Origin: JAHEFU01 sp020440645 | GTDB lineage: Bacteria; 4484-113; JAFGCY01 | Reading direction: 5' to 3' | NCBI GenBank assembly: GCA_020440645.1 | Contig: JAGRNR010000001.1 | Location: forward strand, 1 to 64,000 | Length of the DNA: 64,000 nucleotides | Shown here: piece after piece, positions 49,784 through 57,847 of the stretch | Layout of the letters: every line of letters begins with the position of its first letter | Position numbering within the stretch: position 1 is the stretch's first letter | Translations under genes and position numbers: made by a program | The notes under the pieces: model-generated | The model's database searches: none | The model's input: only the letters and a program-made list of their open reading frames with translations | What the model was told of the DNA's origin: nothing

Positions 49784-50221
49784 ATGAATGACAGCGGAGC
49801 GATGATGCAAAGCACAGTCATGGAGAATGGCCTGTATTTCCAGACCACCGTGAACACAGACTTCGACACCACGGTGGCGAACATCAGGGAAGCCCTACCC
49901 GGTGAAGGATTCGGAATCCTGACGGAGATTGATTTCTCCGGCAAGATGAAGGAAAAGCTGGACGCCGACATCCCGCGCTGCCTGATCCTCGGCGCATGCA
50001 ACCCGCCGTTTGGCCTTGAGGCTTACAGACTCGAGCCCTGGATCGGGATTGAGCTGCCCTGCAACATCGTCGTCCGCCAGATGGAGGACGGCAAGGTTGC
50101 AGTGGCGATGAAGAACCCGGCCCTGCTGGTTGAGTTCACCGGCCAGGAGGAGATCCGTCCGATGAGCGAGGAAGTCAAGGCCAAGGTGCGTCGCATACTT
50201 TCCTCGATTGCTAGTGCGTAA
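49784..50221 (+). CDS. Cytosolic DUF302 protein
   Basis: 145 residues, no signal peptide. Same DUF302 blocks as its neighbour (TDFDTTVANIREALPGEGF, GILTEIDFSGKMKEKL, LILGACNPPFGLEAYRLEP, LPCNIVVRQMEDG). GGAG ribosome-binding site. The pair looks like a duplication in which one copy was given, or lost, an export signal. Confidence 0.9.
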   Translation: MNDSGAMMQSTVMENGLYFQTTVNTDFDTTVANIREALPGEGFGILTEIDFSGKMKEKLDADIPRCLILGACNPPFGLEAYRLEPWIGIELPCNIVVRQMEDGKVAVAMKNPALLVEFTGQEEIRPMSEEVKAKVRRILSSIASA

Positions 50222-50230
50222 TTGACATGG

Positions 50231-50272
50231 AACGGCTGGTCAGTTTTCCTCGAGGCTGGCCAGCCGTTTTTC
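50231..50272 (+). terminator. Rho-independent terminator, overlapping the convergent gene
   Basis: 13-bp stem (50231-50243 with 50256-50268, one G-U pair) followed by TTTTT for the plus-strand DUF302 gene. It overlaps the last codons of the minus-strand Cys-rich gene. Confidence 0.85.
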
Positions 50273-50419
50273 CATGACTTCCTGGCGTGAACAGGAACTG
50301 CAGCCACTTCCGCAACCCTTGCTGGGCCTTCCAATGACGAGTATGTGGCGGACCAGGAATGCCGCCGCGAGCAGCACCACGCTGATCGTCACTATCCATT
50401 GCAATGTAATGTTCATCAT
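50240..50419 (-). CDS. FeoB-associated Cys-rich membrane protein
   Basis: 59 residues. One membrane helix (about 7-29, LQWIVTISVVLLAAAFLVRH) and a short cytosolic tail with GCGSGCSSCS (three Cys), then a charged end. Such small proteins follow feoB in many genomes; role in Fe2+ uptake assumed by association. The start ATGA overlaps the feoB stop by 4 nt. Confidence 0.82.
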   Translation of the reverse strand: MMNITLQWIVTISVVLLAAAFLVRHILVIGRPSKGCGSGCSSCSRQEVMEKRLASLEEN

Positions 50420-52635
50420 GCCAGCCCCGGGAAGAACCTGATGCCAAGCTGGTAGAACACAAGGCAGGTGACGTAGGCGAGAGCGGTCATGTAGCCGACC
50501 ATCACAAGCGGCCACTTCCAGCTGTTTGTCTCACGCTTGACGACCGCCACCGTGCCCATGCACTGGCAGGCCAGGATGAAGAAGATGATTATGTTAAATG
50601 CCACCAGCGGGCTGTAGACACGTTGCCCATCTGCATGCTTCTCATTGCGAATGGCATCCATCAGGCTGACACTGGTTTCGTCCGCTTCCCCAACGTTGTA
50701 GACAATCGCCATCGTACTGACGAACACCTCCCGGGCTGCAAAACTGGCAAGCAGGCCGATGCCAATCTTCCAGTCAAAGCCAAGTGGTTCGATCACCGGT
50801 TCGATAACCTGGCCCAGCTTGCCGGCTATGCTGCCCCGCAGCATCTCACCTGACTGCATGCTGTCCAGTTCCTCCAGCCGCAGTTCAAGCTCGTCCCCAC
50901 TCAGGCTGGCCTGGGCGGCACTGCGCTGGCTGTCATACTTGGCCTGCAGGCTGTTGTCATGCGGGAAATATGCGATGAACCAGAGGATGATGTTGATTGC
51001 CAGGATAATCGTGCCGGCCTGGGTCACGAACATCCGTCCGCGCTCCCAGACTGAGTTGAGAACTGTCTTCCAGCTGGGTACGCGATAAGGAGGCAGCTCA
51101 ATGATGAATGGCTGCTGTCGTCCCTTCAGCACCGTCATCCTGAAAGCTCGTGCGACCAGCAGTGCGGCGCAGATGCTGAATATGTAGGCACCCAGCAGCA
51201 CAAATCCCTGCGCGGTAAAGCCTGCGAACAATGGGGTGGCGGGGATCAAGGCCCCGATCATCAAGGCGTAGACCGGCAAGCGTGCGCTGCAGCTTGTCAG
51301 CGGAACCGCCATGATGGTTGCCAGCCTTGTGCGCGGGTCACTGATGTTTCGCGTTGACATGATCGCCGGGATGGCACAGGCGAAGCCGCTGAGCATTGGG
51401 ATGAAGGCGTGGCCCGTCAGGCCGAAGCGCCGCATGTGGCGATTCATCACGAAGGCGGCACGTGACAGGTAACCGCTGTCCTCCATCAATACGATGAACA
51501 GGAACAGCAGGATGATCTGCGGCAGGAAGATCAACACCGCGCCGACGCCGCTGATGATGCCGTCTGTCAGCAGGTCCCGCAACGGACCAGCTGGCATTGA
51601 ATTGGCAACAGCGCTGGCTGATGCGGCTGTCAGGCCATCAATCATGTCCATGAAAGGACCGGCCCAGGTGTAGATGCTCTGGAACACCACAGCCATGACA
51701 ACAAGGAAGAATGCCAGGCCAAACACAGGGTGAGTCAGTACACGGTCAACCCTGTCACTGCGGCTGGGCTTGAACTTCTCCTCGCTACGTACACGAGTGG
51801 TCTCGATCACGGACTTGATCCAGGCGTAGCGTCCGATGCTTTCCGATTCAACCCACTTCACTCCGGCCCATTCCAGCTCTGCCCGCAGCTTGCCGACAAG
51901 CTCCCGGATACCCGGGAGGTCAATCATCCTGTTGGTCCCACGCCTGTCCAGCAGCAGTTCCACTGAGACCTGGCGCAGGATCCTGCGCTCCATCGGCTTG
52001 TGCTTGCCGATCTCAGCGGCCAGGTGCTCGATCGCATGCAGCACCTTCTCGCCAATGCTCCAGGGGAGGTCCTCACCTTCCCTGCCAACCGCCTGCAGGA
52101 TCACCTTCTTCAGTTCGGTTATTCCCTTGTAGGTCGGGGCAACGGTTTCCACCACGGGACGGCCAAGATGCTGCTCCAGTACAACCGGATCCACCGGCTG
52201 CCCCATACTGACAGCTTCATCGTTCATGGTCAGCGCGACCACGCCGGGCAGGCCGAGGTCCAGTACCTGTGTAGCAAAGTAGAGGTTGCGCTCCAGGTTC
52301 CCGGCATCAAGGCAGACGACCACCACATCAACAGGCTGCTCGCTGCCCATCATGCCCAGCAGTACATCCCGGGTGATGCGCTCCACGTCGTTGGTCGGGC
52401 GCAAGCTGTAAGCACCGGGCAGGTCAATCACTTCTATCTGGTGGCCTTCAAAGCTGAACATACCTGATTTGCGCTCAACGGTAACGCCCGGATAATTAGC
52501 AACTTTCTGCTTCAGTCCGGTTAGCGCATTGAATAGAGTTGTTTTTCCGGTATTGGGGTTGCCAACCAATGCAACGCGAATGGTGCGCGGCTCTATGCCC
52601 TTCTGCTGATCAGGGAGGTCCTGGCTGGTCAGCAT
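50416..52635 (-). CDS. feoB: Ferrous iron transporter FeoB
   Basis: 739 residues. N-terminal G domain: GNPNTGKTT (about 26-34), ANYPGVTVER (switch I), DLPGAYSL (G3), MNDE at the G4 place. Then the NFeoB helical domain, two Gate domains (GFACAIPAIMSTRNISDPRT and SCSARLPVYALMIGA) and about ten membrane helices; FAAREVFVSTMAIVYNVG is typical. Takes up Fe2+ across the inner membrane. Overlaps feoA by 7 nt and the Cys-rich gene by 4 nt. Confidence 0.97.
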   Translation of the reverse strand: MLTSQDLPDQQKGIEPRTIRVALVGNPNTGKTTLFNALTGLKQKVANYPGVTVERKSGMFSFEGHQIEVIDLPGAYSLRPTNDVERITRDVLLGMMGSEQPVDVVVVCLDAGNLERNLYFATQVLDLGLPGVVALTMNDEAVSMGQPVDPVVLEQHLGRPVVETVAPTYKGITELKKVILQAVGREGEDLPWSIGEKVLHAIEHLAAEIGKHKPMERRILRQVSVELLLDRRGTNRMIDLPGIRELVGKLRAELEWAGVKWVESESIGRYAWIKSVIETTRVRSEEKFKPSRSDRVDRVLTHPVFGLAFFLVVMAVVFQSIYTWAGPFMDMIDGLTAASASAVANSMPAGPLRDLLTDGIISGVGAVLIFLPQIILLFLFIVLMEDSGYLSRAAFVMNRHMRRFGLTGHAFIPMLSGFACAIPAIMSTRNISDPRTRLATIMAVPLTSCSARLPVYALMIGALIPATPLFAGFTAQGFVLLGAYIFSICAALLVARAFRMTVLKGRQQPFIIELPPYRVPSWKTVLNSVWERGRMFVTQAGTIILAINIILWFIAYFPHDNSLQAKYDSQRSAAQASLSGDELELRLEELDSMQSGEMLRGSIAGKLGQVIEPVIEPLGFDWKIGIGLLASFAAREVFVSTMAIVYNVGEADETSVSLMDAIRNEKHADGQRVYSPLVAFNIIIFFILACQCMGTVAVVKRETNSWKWPLVMVGYMTALAYVTCLVFYQLGIRFFPGLA

Positions 52636-52871
52636 GTCTGGTTCCCCGAGGCAGAGACCATGTAGTTGACCGATATTGCAGCTGCCAGCTCACGGTCCAA
52701 GGCAATGCGGCTTTCATTAACGTGCAGCAGCATCGGGTTGCTGCTCTTGATGACCTTCAGGTCAACGCCTTCCAGCACCCCAAGTTCGCGCAGGCGCAGT
52801 GTGCCACTCACATGAGAATCAATCTCAGTAATCAGCACAATGTCTCCACTGCGGCATTCACTCAATTTCAT
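52629..52871 (-). CDS. feoA: Ferrous iron transport protein FeoA
   Basis: 80 residues, SH3-like. MKLSECRSGDIVLI and LRLRELGVLEGVDLKVIK are typical FeoA blocks. Cytosolic partner of FeoB. Start at ATG 52871 by homology (open frame 4 codons longer). First gene of feoA-feoB-Cys-rich. Confidence 0.93.
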   Translation of the reverse strand: MKLSECRSGDIVLITEIDSHVSGTLRLRELGVLEGVDLKVIKSSNPMLLHVNESRIALDRELAAAISVNYMVSASGNQTC

Positions 52872-52916
52872 CACGGATTCCACAACATGAAAAGGATAGC
52901 GTGTCCAGCCGCATGA

Positions 52917-52945
52917 ATTCTAGGAATCGACGGCGCGCAGGTCAA
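52917..52945 (-). promoter_or_regulatory. feo promoter TTGACC-17-TAGAAT
   Basis: Minus-strand -35 TTGACC (52940-52945), 17-bp spacer, -10 TAGAAT (52917-52922). Leader about 39 nt. I do not see a clear Fur or DtxR box over it. Confidence 0.7.
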
Positions 52946-53165
52946 TAATGGGCATAATGAGTTGGGACGGTAATCGCTAGCTCAAGGCGTCAGGCGAAGT
53001 GTTTCAAATGTTTCCTGGATATCGCTGAAAATTCAGCAATCAGGGAACACCTGAGGAGGACAGTAGGTCTAAGTATCCGGCTGAAGAGCTTAAAACACGT
53101 GGAGTTTTCACGTGTTACGTCGCACTGTTTCCCTATTTTGGGTAGCTAGTGTTGCTTTTGTATAC
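52946..53165. other. Structured non-coding segment between feoA and the MocR gene
   Basis: The 326-bp gap 52872-53197 holds the two divergent promoters at its edges and about 200 bp with no ORF between them. Hairpin A: TTTCCTG/CAGGGAA (53011-53017, 53041-53047) enclosing GCTGAA/TTCAGC (53024-53029, 53032-53037). Hairpin B: 8-bp perfect AACACGTG/CACGTGTT (53094-53101, 53109-53116). CATAAT at 52952-52957 could be a plus-strand -10. May be a small RNA or regulatory region; it matches no RNA family I can name with confidence. Confidence 0.4.
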
Positions 53166-53178
53166 CTTCCGGTTCTGC

Positions 53179-53184
53179 CATAAT
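53179..53184 (+). promoter_or_regulatory. Extended -10 TGCCATAAT, MocR gene
   Basis: CATAAT preceded by TGC, 13 nt before ATG 53198; leader about 7 nt. Confidence 0.5.
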
Positions 53185-53197
53185 CTAGGCAGTTCAC

Positions 53198-54733
53198 ATG
53201 AATTTAAGTATCGACAAGGATAGCCGGGAGCCCGTCTACGAACAGATCAGACGGCAAGTCACTGAACTGGTCAATGACGGGTTGCTGGCTGCCGGCCAGA
53301 AGATCCCCAGCGTGCGTGACCTGGCCAAGCAGCTGGGTGTATCGGTCAAGACGGTCTACAGCGCATATGAAGCGCTGGCCGCCGAGAAGATCATCGAAAC
53401 CCGGCATGGCAGCGGTACTTACATTACTGAGCATCCTGATGTGGTGACCGGCGCCAACCTGCGCACCCGTGAGGAAATGGGCGGCAGGCTTGAAGAAATC
53501 CCGCCGATGCGCTGGGAGCCGTACTTCCTGCAGAGTGGATTCTTTGGAATGCCACCCTACAGAGATAAGAGCCAGAAACTGATCAGGATGTCACTGGGTT
53601 CACCTGATCCTGGTTTGTTTCCCTTTGACAAGATCAAGCAGGTGGCAACCACCATGCTCTGGTATCCGAAGGAATACTTCTTCGACAGGGGAAATCCACA
53701 AGGATTTCATCCACTGATTGAGTATCTTGAAAAGGAAATGGCCCTGGAAGGTGTTCCCATGGCCGAAGGTGAGAATGACATCATTCTTACCGGCGGTTTC
53801 CAGCGTGCGTTGACACTTGTCCTCGACAGGATCCTCAAGCCGGGACAGATGGTGGCAATCGAGTCGCCAACCTTTAGCGGAATAATGAACTTGCTGATGT
53901 CCAGAGAGATCGGATACGTGTCCATTCCAATGGATAAGAATGGCATGGATACCGATTACCTTGCTGGTGTACTCAATCAGGGAGAAGTTCGGGCGATAAT
54001 CACGATTCCCACGTATCACAACCCGACTGGCATCACAATGTCCAAGGCTCGCCGCGAGCATCTGCTGAGACTGGCGGCCCGTCATCGGATTCCAATCATT
54101 GAGGATGACTGGGGACGTCAGCTTCGTTATGAAGGGAAAGCAACGCCCCCGCTTAAAGCAATGGATACCGGTGGTTATGTCATACACATAGGAACATTCA
54201 GTAAATGTTTCCTGCCGGGTCTGAGAATAGGATGGATAACCTGCCCTGCCCCTCTCAGTGTGTCCATGGTTCTTACCAAGCACGGAAGTGATGCAGGTGA
54301 CAGTTTCTTCAATCAAGCGCTGTTACACGAGATTATCCTCAAGGGCCATTTCAGCAGGCACCTGAGAAAGACAATCCGGGAATATAAGCGCAGACGTGAT
54401 GCGATGTGCGCCGCATTGTCAAAGAATCTCCCTGAAGGATGTTCTTTCCATAAGCCATCGGGTGGATTCTATGTTTGGGTTGAATTGCCAAACAACATCA
54501 AATCACTACCCTTGCTTACATTCGCCAGGAATGCAGGAGTGGAATTCCTGCCATCTAGTTACTGTATGCCAGATAGAAAGGACGGACCTGCCTTAAGACT
54601 TTCCTTCAGTAGGACATCAGTTGAAGAAATAGAGGAAGGCGTGGGGACCCTCTGCCGGGTAATCCAGGATTGCATTGACAATCCGGATATGCTCAGCAGT
54701 GGGGCACATTCCTATGAGGACCTGTACAAATGA
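53198..54733 (+). CDS. MocR-type GntR-family regulator with aminotransferase domain
   Basis: 511 residues. N-terminal GntR winged helix (about 1-75: REPVYEQIRRQVTELVNDGL, KIPSVRDLAKQLGVSVKTVY) and a class I aminotransferase-like domain (about 115-490) with SFSRTS and the PLP-binding region around HIGTFSKCFLPGLRIGW (Lys in SK). MocR proteins such as PdxR sense PLP. Target not known; divergent from feoA and translationally coupled to a secreted lipoprotein downstream (ATGA overlap), an uncommon arrangement. The second half is AT-richer than its neighbours. Confidence 0.92.
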   Translation: MNLSIDKDSREPVYEQIRRQVTELVNDGLLAAGQKIPSVRDLAKQLGVSVKTVYSAYEALAAEKIIETRHGSGTYITEHPDVVTGANLRTREEMGGRLEEIPPMRWEPYFLQSGFFGMPPYRDKSQKLIRMSLGSPDPGLFPFDKIKQVATTMLWYPKEYFFDRGNPQGFHPLIEYLEKEMALEGVPMAEGENDIILTGGFQRALTLVLDRILKPGQMVAIESPTFSGIMNLLMSREIGYVSIPMDKNGMDTDYLAGVLNQGEVRAIITIPTYHNPTGITMSKARREHLLRLAARHRIPIIEDDWGRQLRYEGKATPPLKAMDTGGYVIHIGTFSKCFLPGLRIGWITCPAPLSVSMVLTKHGSDAGDSFFNQALLHEIILKGHFSRHLRKTIREYKRRRDAMCAALSKNLPEGCSFHKPSGGFYVWVELPNNIKSLPLLTFARNAGVEFLPSSYCMPDRKDGPALRLSFSRTSVEEIEEGVGTLCRVIQDCIDNPDMLSSGAHSYEDLYK

Positions 54734-56751
54734 GGCTGAAATCAATCATTACAATCGTGGGAGTGCTGCTGGCTCTGGCAGCCTGCCGGGGTTCCGGGCC
54801 TGGACTGTCAGCTCCGGATATCCGCGTAAGTTCCCTGTATGGCTCTGACCTCAGCGGGCTGCAGGTTGAGGTCAGCGACAGGACGATCAAGCTGTCAACT
54901 GACAGGATTGACAGTAAGGGCTTGTTCCTGCAGCTGGGGTCTGGCAGCTACCACCACTTCAACCTGGTAAATCGAAACGAGAATGACAACCTGCTGTACG
55001 TCGAGGGCGAAGGCAGGTCTGGATTTGAAATCGGCATTGTTCCAATAGATACAGAATCATCCACAAGGTTCGTGGCAAGCTTTGAGCTATCTGAAACACC
55101 TGAGCTGCGCAGCACCAGCCTGTTTGAGGATCCCTACAGGGTTGATGAGATCATTGTCGTCCCCTCCCCGCTTGACAATTACGTATCGCTCAACTGGGTC
55201 GAGAAGAACATTGGCGATTATGACTTCAACGGAGAAGTCAATTCCGCGGATCTAGTGCCGATCGTGACGAATCTCGGCGAAAGCGGATTCAGGAATAGCA
55301 CAGCTGCCAACACGACAAAGCTTTTCTACATTGACGGCGATGAAAACAATGAAATCAACCTGGCTGACATCGTTCCGATCGCCAGGAACTTTGGCAATTC
55401 AATTTCGGGTTACTACATCCACAAGAACGGGGAACCTGTATTAGATCCTCTGAGTGGGGAACCAGCCTTTTATGGAAGACCTGGCCCTAATGATGCTGAA
55501 CCGAAGGATTGGATCATCAATGACGCGCCAGTCTTCTTCCAGGTCAGCGTAGAGGGAAGCTTTGAAGACCAGTACAGCCTGGTACCGGTTGACAGTGAAG
55601 GCGATGTGCAGTCTCAGTCCGTCGTCTTTGATGGCGTGGAACTGCAGTCGTATATGACACCACATGAGGCATTGCAGGGCCAGGGGATCAGCCTGTTTGA
55701 TCTTTCCGGCGGCGGAAGGACTGTCCCTGAGTACAGTGAAATGCTTGGCAGCTACTTCTGTGTAATGCGCATAATCTGGCCTGATGATACCGTGGATGGG
55801 ATAGATGAACCGCCGGACATGCTTGATCCGCTCTATTGGAACTCTGTGCCCCAGAGCTTTGATGAAGGCACGCGTGAACCAGGTGAGGGATATCGCTTTG
55901 ACAAACTGAAGCGACCCAGCCCTGAGTCAACTGCTTCAACGCCCTACATCCTGGAGATCCTGTTCGCTCCCACCGTTGACCTGTTGACCGGTGAACAGCG
56001 CAGCTATGGTGGAAGCAAAGTGCCGAACAGCTTCTACTACCGTCTCGCCGTACCTGTATTTGTTCCACATGGCCACAGGACAGTGTTTGCCGACTTTACC
56101 CTGGACCTAGTGCCGGAGAAGGAAGGACCAGGCTATGACATCATGCTGTACAACCACCAGTACCAGACCGGCGAGGAGTTTGACAACAGTGTGATCCGGA
56201 TTGAACTCGAGCAGGACAGCATCAATGGGGGACTGGACTCCTGGGTCAGCCGGGTGCACGACCCCGTGCCTGACTTCCGCTACCTGATAAGCGACTTTAC
56301 CTATAGCCCGCGCTTCCACGACAGTAATGGCGACGGCCTGAGCGACCAGCTGCAGCGCCGTCTGATTACTCAGGCTGACGCTCAGTATTACAACCTTGAC
56401 CCATTCCCGATCATCCTGTCTGCTGAGCCGCAAAAGTATGATCCACTTTTGGGCAGTCTTGACCTGTTCGATGTCCGCAAGGTGCTCTCCGGTGGACAGG
56501 AAGTCTTCTATGCCGCTTCACGGACTGTCCATCTCTGTGAGTCCACTCGCTTCAACTGGGTGATCCGCGACGAGAATGGTGAGCATCCCGTACAGGTCAG
56601 TCCGGAACTGCTCAATGGTCTTGGCAACAATGCTGAGATCTTGATGGATGTCTCCGTCCAGGAGGGCCAGAGCCTCGGCGTATACGGACTGCCATCCTTC
56701 ATCTGGGTCGATGAACAGACCATCACACTAGACCTGATCAACGCCAATTAA
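54730..56751 (+). CDS. Lipoprotein with dockerin-like pair, unknown
   Basis: 673 residues. Lipobox LAACR (Cys19). The N-terminal third is a beta-rich cohesin-like region (about 30-130); then the EF-hand pair shared with two other lipoproteins here (about 160-225: IGDYDFNGEVNSADLVPI and YIDGDENNEINLADIVPIAR); then about 450 residues of beta-rich sequence with Asp/Asn loops and no known motif. Starts inside the MocR stop (4-nt overlap). Ends at a strong terminator. Expected at the cell surface or periplasm, Ca-binding. Confidence 0.8.
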   Translation: MRLKSIITIVGVLLALAACRGSGPGLSAPDIRVSSLYGSDLSGLQVEVSDRTIKLSTDRIDSKGLFLQLGSGSYHHFNLVNRNENDNLLYVEGEGRSGFEIGIVPIDTESSTRFVASFELSETPELRSTSLFEDPYRVDEIIVVPSPLDNYVSLNWVEKNIGDYDFNGEVNSADLVPIVTNLGESGFRNSTAANTTKLFYIDGDENNEINLADIVPIARNFGNSISGYYIHKNGEPVLDPLSGEPAFYGRPGPNDAEPKDWIINDAPVFFQVSVEGSFEDQYSLVPVDSEGDVQSQSVVFDGVELQSYMTPHEALQGQGISLFDLSGGGRTVPEYSEMLGSYFCVMRIIWPDDTVDGIDEPPDMLDPLYWNSVPQSFDEGTREPGEGYRFDKLKRPSPESTASTPYILEILFAPTVDLLTGEQRSYGGSKVPNSFYYRLAVPVFVPHGHRTVFADFTLDLVPEKEGPGYDIMLYNHQYQTGEEFDNSVIRIELEQDSINGGLDSWVSRVHDPVPDFRYLISDFTYSPRFHDSNGDGLSDQLQRRLITQADAQYYNLDPFPIILSAEPQKYDPLLGSLDLFDVRKVLSGGQEVFYAASRTVHLCESTRFNWVIRDENGEHPVQVSPELLNGLGNNAEILMDVSVQEGQSLGVYGLPSFIWVDEQTITLDLINAN

Positions 56752-56769
56752 CTCTTTCAACCAACCGTG

Positions 56770-56806
56770 ACAGGGACACCGCAATACCCGGTGTCCCTGT
56801 TTTTTT
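56770..56806 (+). terminator. Rho-independent terminator
   Basis: 12-bp stem ACAGGGACACCG / CGGTGTCCCTGT (56770-56781 with 56789-56800), 7-nt loop, then six more Ts. Ends the MocR-lipoprotein unit. Confidence 0.95.
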
Positions 56807-56820
56807 CCCCGGGTTGTTGC

Positions 56821-56826
56821 TAGAAT
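56821..56826 (+). promoter_or_regulatory. Extended -10 TGCTAGAAT, cytochrome operon
   Basis: TAGAAT with TGC in front, 37 nt before ATG 56864; the leader has GGGGAG. Confidence 0.55.
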
Positions 56827-56863
56827 CCTCCCATCATCTACACGGGGCCGTGGGGAGTCTGGG

Positions 56864-57844
56864 ATGAAACTAACGACAGTTGGCGGGGCGCTGGCAGTCA
56901 CAGCACTGGCCTTTGTCCTGCTGATGCCCGGCGCATTGTTCAGCCAGGAAGAGGAAGACCAGCAGCCCCTGCTGGAATGGCACGGTGAAAGCCCCCACTG
57001 GGAACCCGGACAGGAGTTCAGTGCAGTCAAGGGTTCCACCTGGATCGGCAGCCGGGAGTGCCTCTACTGCCACGAGGAACTCAAGATGGACTTCCTCGCC
57101 ACGGCCCATGCCCGATCCCTGCACAAGGCCGAGATCAGCCTGGACCGCCAGGGTTGCGAAGCCTGCCATGGTGCAGGTGGCGGACACCAGATGCTGCGCA
57201 GCCGGGGTGCGATCTTCGCCTTTGACTGGGAAGATTCCTCGCACGAGAACAACATCTGCCTGCGCTGCCATGAATGGCTGACTACCAACCGTGAGTGGGA
57301 GCGCACAAGCCACGCCCGTGCTTCCCTGCGCTGCAGTGATTGCCACGACCCGCACCAGAGCCATGACAGCGGGATGCGCCACCTGCTGCTGGCTGATGTC
57401 AACGAACTGTGCATTAGCTGCCACCAGGTAACTGCTGACGATTTCCGTAACTTCAGCCACCATCCCGTGCAGGTGGACAGCGCTAACGAGCCGGACGGTG
57501 GAGTGATGAACTGCACGGATTGCCATGAGGTGCACGCCGGCCACGGTCCGGCCATGCTGGCGGAACGTAAGGTGCGCAACCTCTGCCTGACCTGCCACAT
57601 GGACAAGGGCGGCCCGTTCAAGTTCGCCCATATGTCCGTCGATGACGCGCTTGGTGACAGTTGCCTCAACTGCCATAGTTCACATGGCAGCAGCAACCCG
57701 GGTCTTACCCTGATGGATGGCCGCTCGCTCTGCCTGCAGTGCCATACTGACCGCAGCGAACACAATGCACCGACCACCTGCTGGACAACAGGCTGCCACC
57801 ATGCAATGCACGGCAGCAACAATGATCCCTTCCTGAGGTTCTGA
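56864..57844 (+). CDS. Decaheme c-type cytochrome, MtrA/DmsE-like
   Basis: 326 residues, the size of MtrA/DmsE. Signal peptide (about 1-27). Nine CXXCH motifs (CLYCH, CEACH, CLRCH, CSDCH, CISCH, CTDCH, CLTCH, CLNCH, CLQCH) plus a tenth, spaced CWTTGCH (CX4CH). Extra His residues between them can be distal ligands. In known systems such a cytochrome sits inside an outer-membrane barrel and passes electrons between periplasm and cell exterior. The next gene, 3 bp downstream, encodes a barrel with a CXXC N-terminus, as MtrB does. No MtrC-like extracellular cytochrome is in the window. Confidence 0.9.
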   Translation: MKLTTVGGALAVTALAFVLLMPGALFSQEEEDQQPLLEWHGESPHWEPGQEFSAVKGSTWIGSRECLYCHEELKMDFLATAHARSLHKAEISLDRQGCEACHGAGGGHQMLRSRGAIFAFDWEDSSHENNICLRCHEWLTTNREWERTSHARASLRCSDCHDPHQSHDSGMRHLLLADVNELCISCHQVTADDFRNFSHHPVQVDSANEPDGGVMNCTDCHEVHAGHGPAMLAERKVRNLCLTCHMDKGGPFKFAHMSVDDALGDSCLNCHSSHGSSNPGLTLMDGRSLCLQCHTDRSEHNAPTTCWTTGCHHAMHGSNNDPFLRF

Positions 57845-57847
57845 GCC

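Noticed and set aside
52946..53165. Known riboswitch or SRP RNA
   Set aside because: I compared by eye with TPP, FMN, SAM, c-di-GMP and SRP consensus blocks and found none.
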